From JAGVPT01 sp964642725 (GTDB taxonomy: Bacteria; Bacteroidota; Ignavibacteria; UBA10030; UBA8401), in contig CAZXQG010000012.1 in NCBI GenBank assembly GCA_964642725.1, forward strand, positions 1 to 64,000: a DNA stretch of 64,000 nucleotides, given 5' to 3'. The position numbers and the translations under genes were made by a program. Below the pieces are notes generated by a model that was not told where the DNA came from, did no database searches, and saw only the letters and a list, made by a program, of their open reading frames with translations. Shown here piece after piece: positions 7,483 to 17,440 of this stretch. The stretch's first letter is position 1, and each line of letters begins with the position of its first letter.

Positions 7483-8849
7483 TGTTCGTCGCCTTCTTGT
7501 CCATTGTTGTCGGGAGCGGAAGGAGCTGAAAGTTCTTCTTTTACGTATTTATCCTCACGGTAAGCCGTCGAACGCGAAGTTCTCCGGCGCCGATAGAATT
7601 CATCCCCTTCATAAGAGACTCTCTCCAACCGTGCTCTTCTTTCTGCTGAATATGCAAGGCCAATAATTGTAAACTGAAGATTTCCGTAGAAGGCGGCGTA
7701 TAGCACTATGTTGTCGGTAAACATCATGAGAACGAAAGGGAGAAAGGTAGACGCAGCTGCAAAAAAAACGGTGCATATCTCTCCCTCGCTTCGCCGAGCC
7801 TTTCTCAATAAGTGCCGAACCTGAATAATCAGGGTAAGAAGAAACAGCGCCGTGCCGACAATACCGTAGTCGTACAAAAACCTGAGCCAGTCATCATGGG
7901 GATGTGTAAGTCGGCCTTCGGTCAATTTTAGAATTAACTCTTCCGAAGCATTTGCTCCGTGACCCCAAATTGGTTTCTCGGCAATTTCAGCCAGCAATAC
8001 TTCCGCCATATAGCGGCGTCCACTCGTAGCAAGGTTTTTGGGATCTCCTATATCCGACAAAGAGCCTTCGCCCTTCATGAACATTTTTTCCTGAACGCGA
8101 GGGGAATAAAAAAGGGCCAGTCCCAGCAAGGCGACTACGACGAACAGGATCACTCTCGTTTGCAATTTCATCGGCGAAAAAGTAGCCGGCAGCGATAAGC
8201 CTGTCACGAAAATTGCCATCCTTGTCAATGCCACCACCGGCAGCATTGCAATAGCGCCCCACCAAAACAGGTCTTTCACCCTCCCGAACGTATAGCCTGA
8301 GGCAAAGTACGCTGCAAGCACGGTCGCCGTAATAGCCTGAGGCGCTAACGCTGTAGCACTGGGCAATTGTCCAGTAATCAGAAGACCGGTCAAAAAGAAG
8401 GCGAGTACCAGCACCGCCAAAGAAAAAAGCTTGATGACAAGTCCGAAGTTAACCAACTGCTTTTCGTCAACCTTGGCTGTAGACGCAGCCATGCCAACAA
8501 CGATAGGGCACACAAGCAACGTCGACCGCTGCAAGTTTGCGTAATCGGACATATAGCCGCTGATAATGACAAAGAGCAACCACGGCAGCCATATTGAAAG
8601 AGGGAAGCTTATCCTGTCTATGTTCGCTGGAATAACCATCACAGCAAAGGCGAGGCAGACAATCCATGCATATCCTGCGACGGAATAGCCTAGAAGAGCA
8701 CCCCCTCCGAAAGTGCAAGCAAAAAATGTGGTAATGAAAACAAGCCAAACGATAATGGGAAGTTTGGAATGTCGAATCGCTTCTCGCCACGAGAGCGTTT
8801 CTTCCTCCTCAATCTTCTCCCCTATTTCTTCAACAAAATCCTCTGTCAT
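7479..8849 (-). CDS. O-antigen ligase / Wzy-like membrane protein
   Basis: 456 residues with about ten to twelve membrane segments between residues 28 and 400 and a charged cytoplasmic tail rich in Arg, Tyr and Asp. The large periplasmic loop contains HGANASEELI and then HPHDDWLRFLYDYGIVG, the His-rich motif typical of Wzy_C (O-antigen ligase WaaL / polymerase) proteins. By family these join or polymerise lipid-linked glycans on the outer face of the inner membrane. Whether this is the ligase or the polymerase cannot be decided from sequence. It overlaps the GT4 gene downstream by 4 bases and follows the GT2 gene by 3 bases. Confidence 0.75.
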   Translation of the reverse strand: MTEDFVEEIGEKIEEEETLSWREAIRHSKLPIIVWLVFITTFFACTFGGGALLGYSVAGYAWIVCLAFAVMVIPANIDRISFPLSIWLPWLLFVIISGYMSDYANLQRSTLLVCPIVVGMAASTAKVDEKQLVNFGLVIKLFSLAVLVLAFFLTGLLITGQLPSATALAPQAITATVLAAYFASGYTFGRVKDLFWWGAIAMLPVVALTRMAIFVTGLSLPATFSPMKLQTRVILFVVVALLGLALFYSPRVQEKMFMKGEGSLSDIGDPKNLATSGRRYMAEVLLAEIAEKPIWGHGANASEELILKLTEGRLTHPHDDWLRFLYDYGIVGTALFLLTLIIQVRHLLRKARRSEGEICTVFFAAASTFLPFVLMMFTDNIVLYAAFYGNLQFTIIGLAYSAERRARLERVSYEGDEFYRRRRTSRSTAYREDKYVKEELSAPSAPDNNGQEGDEH

Positions 8850-8852
8850 AGT

Positions 8853-9827
8853 TCACCTTCGCCGAATCGTACGGTACAGCATCCGAACAAATGTAAAGAA
8901 TCGGAGAACAAATTTCCTTATCAATCTTGGCGCTGCGGCTGCTGCGAAATAGACAATCACCCGAGGGTCCGTCATGGAATAGCGAGCCATTTTTCTTACT
9001 TCGACCATTGCGTTCGTCCTGTCCTCCAATTGTACGAACATGGACGCCCTCATTCTGTGCCACATAGAAAGATATTGAAAAAAATCCTTCTTCCTGTCAG
9101 CATGAACATGAGCGAGTAATTCTCGAAGCTGCTCACCCACAACATCGGGAATTTCCGGTGTTCTGGTCGGGTAGCCGGTCAACGGTGCACGGAGCCAAAA
9201 GACGGCGCACTGTTTTTTCGAATACGCAATCTCGAACTTCACCGCAAGGCGTGCCCACGTCAACAAATCTTCTCCTATCGAAACCCCCTCGGGAAATCCC
9301 CCCGCAGAAAGCAATGCAGCTTTTTTGACGGCAATGGCCGATGACCACAGCGGCGGGTCGGAGTGTGCCGCTGTTTCAAAATAAGTTTCTAGAACGCCTT
9401 CCCACATGCCGGGCGGAACTCTCTGCAAAACGGGTGTGCGAAGGGTTCCATCGATATCCCTGTAAAAGTAATGGGTTGCAAACACAGAACATGTTGTGAA
9501 GTTTCCATACAATCGCATTATCGTTTCAAGGAAGTCCGGTTTCCATTCATCATCAGCGTCGAGAAAGGCAATCAGGTCTCCTTTCGCCTCCGCAATACCC
9601 CGGTTGCGAGCCGCCGAAACGCCTTTATTGTTCTGGTCGATGATCCGAATGCGCTTATCGTTGATCATCCGGACAACTATATCTCCGCCATCGGTAGAAC
9701 CGTCATTTACTACTAACACTTCAAAATCGAAGACCGATTGATCTAGTACAGAGCGCAACGCACGGTGTACTTCTTTTGCGTTGTTGTAGAGCGGCATCAC
9801 TACCGATATGGACGCGCTGCTATTCAT
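8853..9827 (-). CDS. Glycosyltransferase family 2
   Basis: 324 residues. The N-terminal GT-A domain begins ISVVMPLYNNAKEVHRALRS and continues with VVNDGSTDGG and FLDADDEW, the DXD-type metal/nucleotide-binding motif (about residue 90). The C-terminal 90 residues are basic with a weakly hydrophobic stretch, possibly a membrane-associated tail. It is an inverting transferase acting in the cytosol on lipid-linked sugars. The ATG overlaps the stop of the upstream GT4 gene (ATGA). The acceptor is unknown. Confidence 0.85.
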   Translation of the reverse strand: MNSSASISVVMPLYNNAKEVHRALRSVLDQSVFDFEVLVVNDGSTDGGDIVVRMINDKRIRIIDQNNKGVSAARNRGIAEAKGDLIAFLDADDEWKPDFLETIMRLYGNFTTCSVFATHYFYRDIDGTLRTPVLQRVPPGMWEGVLETYFETAAHSDPPLWSSAIAVKKAALLSAGGFPEGVSIGEDLLTWARLAVKFEIAYSKKQCAVFWLRAPLTGYPTRTPEIPDVVGEQLRELLAHVHADRKKDFFQYLSMWHRMRASMFVQLEDRTNAMVEVRKMARYSMTDPRVIVYFAAAAAPRLIRKFVLRFFTFVRMLYRTIRRR

Positions 9828-11008
9828 CGGAGGGTTTGAGAATACCGATTGTATACTGCTAGGAGCGAAGTTTCGTATTGTGACAATGAGAATTGTCGTT
9901 CAACTTTTTCCCTGCCCGCAATTCCCATCCTTTTCGCCAGGAGGCTATCGCGAAGGATCAGAAGAATTGCATCACATAAACCTTGTATATCGCCATAAGC
10001 AACCAAGAGTCCCGTCAAGTTATTCTCGACAACGTCGCGGAGCCCGCCAACGCTGCTTGCAACAACCGGGACTTCCGCTGCCATCGCCTCGGCAGCAGTC
10101 AAACCGAACCCTTCATATTGTGAAGGGACGACAACGATATCCATGATCCCGTACAATGAAAACGTTTCGTCCTGAGTTTTGGATCCCGCCCAGATAATGT
10201 TTTTCTCGATGCCAAGTTCTGCGGCAAGAGTGTGCAAACGAATCTTGTCGGGACCCTCACCCACAAGAAGGATCCTGACAGGAGGAAAAGAGCGCAGCAC
10301 ATTCACCATTGCGCGGAGGAGAAATTCATGTCCTTTCTCGCTGCGAAGGCGCCCGACAACGCCAATTATTTTTTCCTCGCCAATCCCGAGTTCTCTCCTC
10401 GCGGCATTTCTATCGATGGAAGAACTCAACAGTGAGATTTTTTTCTCGTCGACAGCATTGTAGATCGTGCAGTGATCAACGTTCGATTTCTTTGACGCGT
10501 CAAAAGTATTGCTTTCCCCAAACCACGAACGCTCTGTTGCCGCCGAATTGCAAATAAATAGATCGCATAAGTACGCGGCTAATCGCACAAAGTACAATTT
10601 CATAATCCCGAGATCGTGACGAGGATAATGGATCGTTGCGAGAACGCTGCGTACGCCAGAGATCTTTGCGGCGAGGACTGGCACAAGTCCCGGTGCAACA
10701 TATTGGACATGGACAATTACGCGATGGTGCGAATGACATTCAGAGACGAGCGAGCGTAAGAGAATAACGGTCTCGGCAAGCTTCGATTTTCGGCCCGAAC
10801 GATCCAATTTCAGCAACTCGATCTCTGCACCCGCAGACTGAAAATTATTCACAATGCGAGTATCGTATTCGTAGTAACAGCAGATAGTCACACGGTATCC
10901 GCTTTTTACAAGGATCCGGACCATTGAGAGCATTTGGATTTCGGTTCCGCCGAGAAGAAGAACGGGAGTCAGCACAAGAACATTTTTTGACGGCGATGGA
11001 GGGGGCAT
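9824..11008 (-). CDS. Glycosyltransferase family 4
   Basis: 394 residues. The N-terminus TPVLLLGGTEIQMLSMVRIL is the glycine-rich acceptor-side loop of GT4 enzymes. The donor domain begins near residue 210 (IIGVVGRLRSEKGHEFLLRA), followed by ILLVGEGPDK and the EX7E motif in QYEGFGLTAAEAMAAEVPVV. It lies in an uninterrupted gene chain: 3 bases from the FkbM methyltransferase gene upstream and a 4-base overlap with the GT2 gene downstream. The role is transfer of one sugar of the locus-encoded glycan; which one is unknown. Confidence 0.87.
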   Translation of the reverse strand: MPPPSPSKNVLVLTPVLLLGGTEIQMLSMVRILVKSGYRVTICCYYEYDTRIVNNFQSAGAEIELLKLDRSGRKSKLAETVILLRSLVSECHSHHRVIVHVQYVAPGLVPVLAAKISGVRSVLATIHYPRHDLGIMKLYFVRLAAYLCDLFICNSAATERSWFGESNTFDASKKSNVDHCTIYNAVDEKKISLLSSSIDRNAARRELGIGEEKIIGVVGRLRSEKGHEFLLRAMVNVLRSFPPVRILLVGEGPDKIRLHTLAAELGIEKNIIWAGSKTQDETFSLYGIMDIVVVPSQYEGFGLTAAEAMAAEVPVVASSVGGLRDVVENNLTGLLVAYGDIQGLCDAILLILRDSLLAKRMGIAGREKVERQFSLSQYETSLLAVYNRYSQTLR

Positions 11009-11011
11009 GGA

Positions 11012-11887
11012 TTAACCCGCGATTAATGATTGACATACCTCAAAAAAGACCGAATCTGACGAAACTGCGACGCAGTTCCACGTGTCATCTAGCCCGCGGT
11101 CAAGCAGTCCATCACCACGCAGGCGAAAAACAGAGTAATTCTTTCCTAAGATTTCGGTAATCTCCTGCAGAGTGTAAAAGTGCCGGGTCTGTTCATTGAA
11201 CTCAAAGATGATGACGGGTACATTGCGGTCGATAAATTTCTTCCCTCCAAGCATCACCAGCTTCTCGGCTCCTTCGACATCAATAAGGAGAATGGCAGGG
11301 CAATCGTACATGCCCAGCTCAAGGTCGAGTGTTGTTGCTTCAATCAACTCTCCATGCCTGTCTACCGTGGCAAGCAATGATGAAAGGACAGCATTTGCGC
11401 TGAAGTTGAAGGAGACGGGCTTTCCATCCTCATTGAGTGCCTTCTCGATGATGCGCACGTTTGCGAATTTATTTAAAGCCACGCTATGGAGACACGCTTC
11501 CACACAATCGCGATTTGGCTCAAAGCCAATCACTTCCCGCACATTAGAATATCGTGCCGCATCGATAACCATCTCGCCGACATTCGCTCCGACATCGACG
11601 ACAATTAACGGTTCCCGGAACGAAGTAATCAGATGATTGAGAAATACGTGAGTTTCCGGTTCGTTGAATTTTCCGTTGATGTTGCGTATGTAGCACGACG
11701 ATACGGCGGGATTCAGGTACATTTTGACTCCCTCGACCGTCAAGACATGAGCAGTTTTTATCCTCCGCATGAAGAAACCTATTCCACGAAGGTTCACACC
11801 GAGATGATCGTGGCAGAAACCATAGAGAAGGGAATATAATTTCGCTATAACAAACCAGAACATTTTCTCTCCCAATAAGTGATACAA
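11012..11887 (-). CDS. FkbM-family methyltransferase
   Basis: 291 residues. The SAM-binding loop is VVDVGANVGEMVIDAARY (about residues 96-113), followed by an acidic strand end (VIGFEPNRD) and ILLIDVEGAEKLVMLGGKKF, the usual FkbM order. The family O-methylates sugars or related groups; in this locus a glycan-modifying role is the natural reading. An internal Met at residue 9 is an alternative start. About 100 bases with no recognised signal separate it from the GT9 gene that follows on the minus strand, unlike the tight spacing on its other side. Confidence 0.8.
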   Translation of the reverse strand: MYHLLGEKMFWFVIAKLYSLLYGFCHDHLGVNLRGIGFFMRRIKTAHVLTVEGVKMYLNPAVSSCYIRNINGKFNEPETHVFLNHLITSFREPLIVVDVGANVGEMVIDAARYSNVREVIGFEPNRDCVEACLHSVALNKFANVRIIEKALNEDGKPVSFNFSANAVLSSLLATVDRHGELIEATTLDLELGMYDCPAILLIDVEGAEKLVMLGGKKFIDRNVPVIIFEFNEQTRHFYTLQEITEILGKNYSVFRLRGDGLLDRGLDDTWNCVAVSSDSVFFEVCQSLIAG

Positions 11888-11989
11888 ATGAATTTCACTG
11901 CGGACTGGTTTTTTCCGATCGCCCGCTTCGCCTTGTCAACGAAGTCATTGAGAAAGCATTGCCCCTTTGTGTAAAAGTGAACAATGTCT

Positions 11990-13261
11990 TCACATGCGTT
12001 CTGTGTTGGCCAATAAATCCGTCACACATGTCTGCACGTCGCGGACAGTGACAGCATCAAGATTTGAATCGGAATCGTTTGCGTCGTCGAACGAATACGA
12101 GAATTCATTAAAATTAAAAATGGCTTTTATTGCATCATTCCTTGGGAACCAATGCGTCACGCTGAAGCGGGTGGGGAAAATCGCGACCGTGGGAACGCGG
12201 ACCAGCGCAGCCAGATGCATCGTTCCCGTGAACGTCGTAACACAGAGAGATGACATACGCAGCATTTCTATCAACTCGGGTATTGTCAGCACATCGGAAA
12301 ATAGTTTCGCCTTTCCATGCGAAGCCGCAGCGACCCGTTCGCCGAGCTGCATTTCACTTTTTGCCACATTCAGGATCACCGTGAAACCATGAACATCGGC
12401 TAGCCATTCTGCTATTTCTCCAAAGCGCTCCGCGTTCCAGCGGTTGACGGCATACTTTGCTCCCGGGTTCACCACCGCGATCTTCTTCAACGCCTTGAGT
12501 TCGGCCGGCAGCAGCTTTGCAACCGATGCGCTCGCATGGCCGTTAACGGGAAACGCCTCAACAATGTCGTCCGGCGAAATTCCGGACTCCGCGAGCACCT
12601 CGAAAGACCTTCGCGGTTCGTTCCTCACAAAATAATGCTGCACTGCATTCAACACTCCCCGTTTGCCGAGTGAATTGAGCGAGAATCCGCATGCCCATGA
12701 AGCCTTTAACTTATGAGCGAAGATCAATTCCCGAAGCACGAAGCCGGGCACTCCCCTGTTGCCGTATGGAGAAAAATTCATAAACAGGTCGCAGGAAATG
12801 CTGCGCAGGCGGTCGTCCGAAAACTTGAAGGAGGTGCCCTTCCTCACCACGGGATGATCGGCGATCGTGATCAGCGAGTCGATATACGGCAGGTCTTTTA
12901 AAAGGATCCCGATTGGAAACCCTTCGCTGTAGCTGACCACGGTGAGCGTGGCGCGTGCAAATTTTTTCTTCAATGAAGCAATCGCCGGAAGATGAACGGC
13001 AGTGTCGCCGAGCATTCCCTGGAGATACACCACGACCGAAAGAACCTCGTTAACCGGCGGAGTGCCGGAAGAGAACCAAATCGCCCGAAGTCCACGGAGC
13101 AAGAAGTTGAAAGCAACTATATACATTCGGACATACATTCGAAGGACGAGATTCTTCGCCGAAAATGCATGTGCCTGTCTTTCGATCGCGCGGACTTCTT
13201 CGAGGGTCGATGCGACAAACACTTTACGGAACATATTTTTCTTCAGCGCGTGTGAGTGCAT
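11990..13261 (-). CDS. Glycosyltransferase family 9 (heptosyltransferase-like)
   Basis: 423 residues. After a basic N-terminal extension of about 70 residues (with a hydrophobic patch near 45-60), the GT9 start LSVVVYLQGMLGDTAVHLPA appears, equivalent to the GDxxxxxP loop of heptosyltransferases. The C-terminal donor half has VVNPGAKYAVNRWNAERFGE and TTFTGTMHLAALVRVPTVAI, where the GTxHLAA segment binds the nucleotide sugar. It probably adds a heptose or other sugar to a lipid-linked core. An internal ATG at 13234 is a possible alternative start. There are 171 bases with no recognised signal between this gene and the upstream membrane protein gene. Confidence 0.8.
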   Translation of the reverse strand: MHSHALKKNMFRKVFVASTLEEVRAIERQAHAFSAKNLVLRMYVRMYIVAFNFLLRGLRAIWFSSGTPPVNEVLSVVVYLQGMLGDTAVHLPAIASLKKKFARATLTVVSYSEGFPIGILLKDLPYIDSLITIADHPVVRKGTSFKFSDDRLRSISCDLFMNFSPYGNRGVPGFVLRELIFAHKLKASWACGFSLNSLGKRGVLNAVQHYFVRNEPRRSFEVLAESGISPDDIVEAFPVNGHASASVAKLLPAELKALKKIAVVNPGAKYAVNRWNAERFGEIAEWLADVHGFTVILNVAKSEMQLGERVAAASHGKAKLFSDVLTIPELIEMLRMSSLCVTTFTGTMHLAALVRVPTVAIFPTRFSVTHWFPRNDAIKAIFNFNEFSYSFDDANDSDSNLDAVTVRDVQTCVTDLLANTERM

Positions 13262-13432
13262 TTCGTCATTAAAATTGAGTCGTGCAAAATAAAACGTCTA
13301 CCAATAAATATATCCAATTTTCTGTATGAATTCCGTAAAGAACTCATAGATTTATGATCCGCTTCTGCTTCACCTGAGCATACGCTCAGCCCAAACGTGC
13401 GTTCCAAGTCTCTCGGGGTACCTGTCCGAGCA

Positions 13433-15004
13433 TCATTGAAGTTTGAACAGCGCGAAAAAACGATCGTGCTCACCGTCATAGTATGAAAGAACCTGGTTCT
13501 TCCGCTGAAGCACGATGACGCTTGCCGGCACGTTGAGGAAGAACGGCTTCAGCGTATCAAGAATCTGCGGACCGTTGTGCTGGCTGGAGAATTGCCGTTC
13601 GTTCATTGTCGTGACAGCGTGATAGAGAATCTTCTTTTCACGGAGATACTCTGAGACATTTCCGGTTAATAAGTAGTCGTGGATATACTCATTCGAGTTC
13701 ACCAGCCCGTCGCCGCTTACTACTCTGCAGCCGCTGAAAAATGAAAGTATCCCGCAATAGTCTTCCGCAAATATTGTGTCATTCGGCCTGCACGAATTCT
13801 CTACCATCAGGGCAAAATTGTAAACAGGCGTATGGGAAATTTTTCCCTGCCGCAGGGTCTGACGAGAAAGAAAAACTAATATTGCCGCAACGGCAATTGT
13901 GGACACCATCCAGCGCGTCGTTTTTCCGAAATTCTTTGCCATGAAAACGATGATCACACTTACCAGGAGATACATGAAACAGAAAAAGGGTTCAAAATAC
14001 CACGCAGCAATAAGATTATTTACCGCTATATGGAACACGAGCAATCCAATTATTCCGCTGAACATCCATGCAACTTTTCGCATAACCGTTCGAAACCTCC
14101 AAAATCGGACGAAAAGAAATGCGCCGACAAGAATCGCGAGGAGTATGCATACGGCATCCATCGGGAAGAAAAATTTTCCCACATGAACGAACCTGGAAAA
14201 TGAGACACTGAGGCCGTGGCTCTTCAACAACGCGCTTGTCGAAACGGGAATTCCTCCAACGGCAAAGTCCAACAGGCTGCTTGCAGCGACACCCGCGATC
14301 GCACCGAGAGAGAAGTTACGTACTATTGCAGGAAGCCTCACTCCTTTGTATTGCCGGCGAAATAGGCACACGACCAGCAGCAAGAGAAAGAGGACAGAAT
14401 AATCAATTCGGGTAAAGACGGTTCCGAACGCTGCAAACAACTCGACGGCACCGCGCAGTTTTGATCTTTGAACCGCATGCGCACTTACAAACAAGATGGC
14501 GCAGCCGAGCAACATTACCAACAGGAGGTCGGTTTCCATCAATGAGCCGTAGATAAAAGCCCTGACCGCCGAGAAAAGCATAAGAAGAGAAAGAAGCGGA
14601 TGTTTCCCAACAAGCAGCGTGAGAAGAGTAACGCTGAGCCATGCTTCGATCAACTTCACTCCGAACGTCGCTGTCATCGCGGCAATGAGCAGGACGTTGG
14701 GCGACGTGAGCACGGCGGAATAAAAGAGAGAAAGAAATTTTAGCCAGACGCCGAGAGTACAGAACCAACCCCAATGGAAACCGGTCGTCGGTGCAATTCT
14801 GTCGAACGTGATGCCGTATCCCAGCAAAAAATTCTGGACAATTTTTGGGTAGAAGAACCCGTCATCCGGAATAAAATTGACAATTTCCGACGCAGGAAGT
14901 GCGATTAAATGAATGCCGTAGAATACAGCAAGGACAGAAATCAATATGGTCTTTTGGAATACGGGCAGTTCAAACAGCCTCGCGAATGTTAACCGCTGCG
15001 TCAT
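13433..15004 (-). CDS. GT-C-like polytopic membrane protein
   Basis: 523 residues with about ten to eleven hydrophobic segments between residues 15 and 375 and a soluble C-terminal region of about 130 residues. The first outer loop carries IPDDGFFYPKIVQNFLLGYG and then TGFHWGW, the acidic-pair plus 'GFH-W' pattern seen in GT-C transferase-like proteins that use polyprenyl-phosphate sugars. The soluble tail has the DYCGILSFFSGCRVVSGDGL block often found in these proteins. The activity is inferred from topology and this pattern only. It stands somewhat apart, with gaps of 171 and 82 bases on its two sides. Confidence 0.55.
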   Translation of the reverse strand: MTQRLTFARLFELPVFQKTILISVLAVFYGIHLIALPASEIVNFIPDDGFFYPKIVQNFLLGYGITFDRIAPTTGFHWGWFCTLGVWLKFLSLFYSAVLTSPNVLLIAAMTATFGVKLIEAWLSVTLLTLLVGKHPLLSLLMLFSAVRAFIYGSLMETDLLLVMLLGCAILFVSAHAVQRSKLRGAVELFAAFGTVFTRIDYSVLFLLLLVVCLFRRQYKGVRLPAIVRNFSLGAIAGVAASSLLDFAVGGIPVSTSALLKSHGLSVSFSRFVHVGKFFFPMDAVCILLAILVGAFLFVRFWRFRTVMRKVAWMFSGIIGLLVFHIAVNNLIAAWYFEPFFCFMYLLVSVIIVFMAKNFGKTTRWMVSTIAVAAILVFLSRQTLRQGKISHTPVYNFALMVENSCRPNDTIFAEDYCGILSFFSGCRVVSGDGLVNSNEYIHDYLLTGNVSEYLREKKILYHAVTTMNERQFSSQHNGPQILDTLKPFFLNVPASVIVLQRKNQVLSYYDGEHDRFFALFKLQ

Positions 15005-15086
15005 CGATGACCTAAAAACAGGTGAGGAGAGCTTCCGTATAAATTATGGACAGGCTTTATAGAATCGTTCGTGCGGGAGCGCATCG

Positions 15087-16448
15087 CTATCGATTATCGG
15101 TCCCGACGAAGGATGTCTGATAAACGCCCTCAATTTCATCGCCGTATTGATGGATCGTTTTCATCAATGGGATTCGCTGCGCCATCGCCAGTATAAGTTC
15201 CGGTGATTCAACACAGCGTTGCATTGCGTCCGACAATTCATCCGGTCTATTTCGTCCGACAACATAGCCGTACTCGCCGTCCTTTACAAGCTCGGGAAGC
15301 GCACCAGAGCGAGAAACAATGACCGGCCTTCCTGCTGCGAGTGCCTCCGATACCACCAAACCGAACGCTTCATTTGCGAGCGAGGGACAGAGGAGAACGT
15401 CGATTGAGGAATAGGCTTTTTGCAATTCCACTCCGCTTTGATATCCGTGCTGGATAATTTTTGCGGCGCCCGTGTAATTCTTCATCAACGGAAAGAAATA
15501 GGATTCCTCTTCTTTACTCTGAACAGCACCGAATAAATGCAGCTCACATTGTTCCGCGTGTTCAAGACGTTCCAATGCTTGAACGATGAGGTGAATCCCT
15601 TTAACAAAACTGAATTGCCCCACATATCCGAATCTTATTTTTCTTTTGCCGTCAAACGTTAACTCCGTCCGTTGCGTCGGTTGAATCCCGTGAGGAATGA
15701 CGCGAATGCGCCCCTCTTCTACCCCGTTGCGAAGCAACAATTCCTTCATCGCAAGCGAAGGGACAATAAACCGCTCTGAATACTTCCATACAATATGCAT
15801 TTGTTCAATGGTCTGTTCGACCAACCACGGGTACCGCAGCACACGGAGGAGATACGGCAGCCGGCGTACCGAGTCCACCTTCTTGCCAAAATATCGATAA
15901 AACCATGAAGGCGATTTTCCGAGGAGTCCCCCCGTCCACCAATGCGGCGAACGGTACAGACTGCAGCACGGAACACATACCGAGGGGTCTGCTGGATAGC
16001 GACAGAGCGAGTGGTCGGGCCGAACAAGTGCGCCGGCAGTGCATGCTATCCCGGAATGATGAATCGTCGTTACCGTCGGCAATCGGAGTTCTGCTGCCAC
16101 CATCAGTGCCGCGGAATTAATTCCATTAATATGTATGATGTCCGGAGCGAATTCCGTGATAGCATCCTTCAACGCACCGCGAAGCAGCGGATGATTGACC
16201 GCGTATTTTTCGCCTTCCGTCGTGGCGGCGGGATTGAAACTCAGCGCGGCCACAGAAACGCCCTGGTAGACAAAATTGCTGCGCGCAAAACTCTTCGATC
16301 CCGGTTCCTGCCACGGCGCAAGCGTAACCACCCGCACTTCATAGCCCCGCACAGCCAGCTCCTGCGCGAGAGAAAGTATATACATTTCGCCGCCGCCGTA
16401 CGAACTGGGGAAAAATCGGGATGCCGTAAGAAGAATTCTCTTCTTCAT
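15087..16448 (-). CDS. Glycosyltransferase family 4
   Basis: 453 residues from the ATG at 16448, which overlaps the upstream GT9 stop (ATGA) and begins MKKRILLTASRFFPSSYGGG, a normal GT4 N-terminus. A longer reading from 16547 would add 33 residues wholly inside the GT9 gene and is rejected. The acceptor domain has a Cys-rich insert (CTAGALVRPDHSLCRYPADP, then CVPCC), also seen in GT4 relatives. The donor domain runs IRFGYVGQFSFVKGIHLIVQ through the EX7E motif (NEAFGLVVSEALAAGRPVIV). It adds a sugar in the cytosol; specificity unknown. Confidence 0.87.
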   Translation of the reverse strand: MKKRILLTASRFFPSSYGGGEMYILSLAQELAVRGYEVRVVTLAPWQEPGSKSFARSNFVYQGVSVAALSFNPAATTEGEKYAVNHPLLRGALKDAITEFAPDIIHINGINSAALMVAAELRLPTVTTIHHSGIACTAGALVRPDHSLCRYPADPSVCVPCCSLYRSPHWWTGGLLGKSPSWFYRYFGKKVDSVRRLPYLLRVLRYPWLVEQTIEQMHIVWKYSERFIVPSLAMKELLLRNGVEEGRIRVIPHGIQPTQRTELTFDGKRKIRFGYVGQFSFVKGIHLIVQALERLEHAEQCELHLFGAVQSKEEESYFFPLMKNYTGAAKIIQHGYQSGVELQKAYSSIDVLLCPSLANEAFGLVVSEALAAGRPVIVSRSGALPELVKDGEYGYVVGRNRPDELSDAMQRCVESPELILAMAQRIPLMKTIHQYGDEIEGVYQTSFVGTDNR

Positions 16449-17431
16449 CGAATTGTGAATGTTTCCACTTCCAGCGGAATATTTTTTTTCTCCAGCACCC
16501 GCTCGTATGCGTCGAGAACGTTCTGTACCGAGATCATCTGCATGCATTTTTTTTCAAAATCGCACGTGTTCCACCGCCAGCACGGCGCGCATTCGACGAA
16601 GCTGTTCAGGTTTTCATTGCAAATGTATCCCGTCTGATACGAATGTTCTCTTCCGCCGTAAATGATGACCGAACGGACGCCGACGGCGCGAGAGAGATGT
16701 TTAAGAAAACCCGACGTCCCGATGAAACAGCCGGCGTTCGCGAGTATCGCCGCCGATTCCCTTAGGCTCGTCTTTCCCCTGAGGTCCACAACATTGTCCA
16801 GCGCAAGATCCGATTCTCCGCCGAGCAGAACCACGGACAGTAACGGATCTTTTTTCTTCAACAGATTCACAACCTCCTGGATCCGTTCGGGATACCATTT
16901 CTTGTTGTTCATGAACGTTTGGTGCGTGGAGTGACCCATGTTCTGGACGACAATAAAATGATCGCCGATCTTCCCCTGCGCTTTTTCTCTATTCGTCAGG
17001 TACACGTACGGACGAAGTTCGACGTCGCCGCGAATTTCCGCTTTCCTGCAGAGGCGCGCAAGAATATGTTCATCGGGTGGAATCTCAAGTTCAGCGGGAA
17101 TTACTTCGACAGAGTACGACAGCAGTAGGCGCTCTCGCTTGAGGAAGAAGGCATATCGGAGCTGCCAATCGTCAAAATTGAACGTGCGCTGGTAGTCCGG
17201 GTTGTGGAACAAGAGTGGCTCCGAATGCGACACCTGCCATATTTTTAAAGACGGCTTTCTTTTCTTCAATTCATGCGCGACAGCAGTTAACAACAACTCG
17301 TCGCCGATGCCGCCGAGAAACTGGAGCATGACATCGGGAACGCCGTGATTCACTATAATTTTCAGTGCACCAAGTTCGATCCGTGCGGCGTGCAGCAGCT
17401 TTGACGGAAGGTTACGAAGAGTGACAGCCAT
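16445..17431 (-). CDS. Glycosyltransferase family 9 (heptosyltransferase-like)
   Basis: 328 residues. The start of the Rossmann-like acceptor domain is LQFLGGIGDELLLTAVAHEL. The donor half contains VVLLGGESDLALDNVVDLRG and CFIGTSGFLKHLSRAVGVRS, where a G-[ST]-[SG]-x-x-x-H pattern binds the nucleotide. A C-terminal cysteine group (CAPCWRWNTCDFEKKC) is typical of non-LPS GT9 relatives. It overlaps the GT4 gene downstream by 4 bases and follows the SAM methyltransferase gene by 9 bases. It is likely a second heptosyl- or hexosyl-transfer step in the same glycan. Confidence 0.8.
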   Translation of the reverse strand: MAVTLRNLPSKLLHAARIELGALKIIVNHGVPDVMLQFLGGIGDELLLTAVAHELKKRKPSLKIWQVSHSEPLLFHNPDYQRTFNFDDWQLRYAFFLKRERLLLSYSVEVIPAELEIPPDEHILARLCRKAEIRGDVELRPYVYLTNREKAQGKIGDHFIVVQNMGHSTHQTFMNNKKWYPERIQEVVNLLKKKDPLLSVVLLGGESDLALDNVVDLRGKTSLRESAAILANAGCFIGTSGFLKHLSRAVGVRSVIIYGGREHSYQTGYICNENLNSFVECAPCWRWNTCDFEKKCMQMISVQNVLDAYERVLEKKNIPLEVETFTIR

Positions 17432-17440
17432 CTGCGGGTT

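Noticed and set aside
16449..16547. Upstream start of the GT4 gene at 16547
   Set aside because: It lies fully within the GT9 gene; the ATG at 16448 has the ATGA overlap and the normal GT4 N-terminus.
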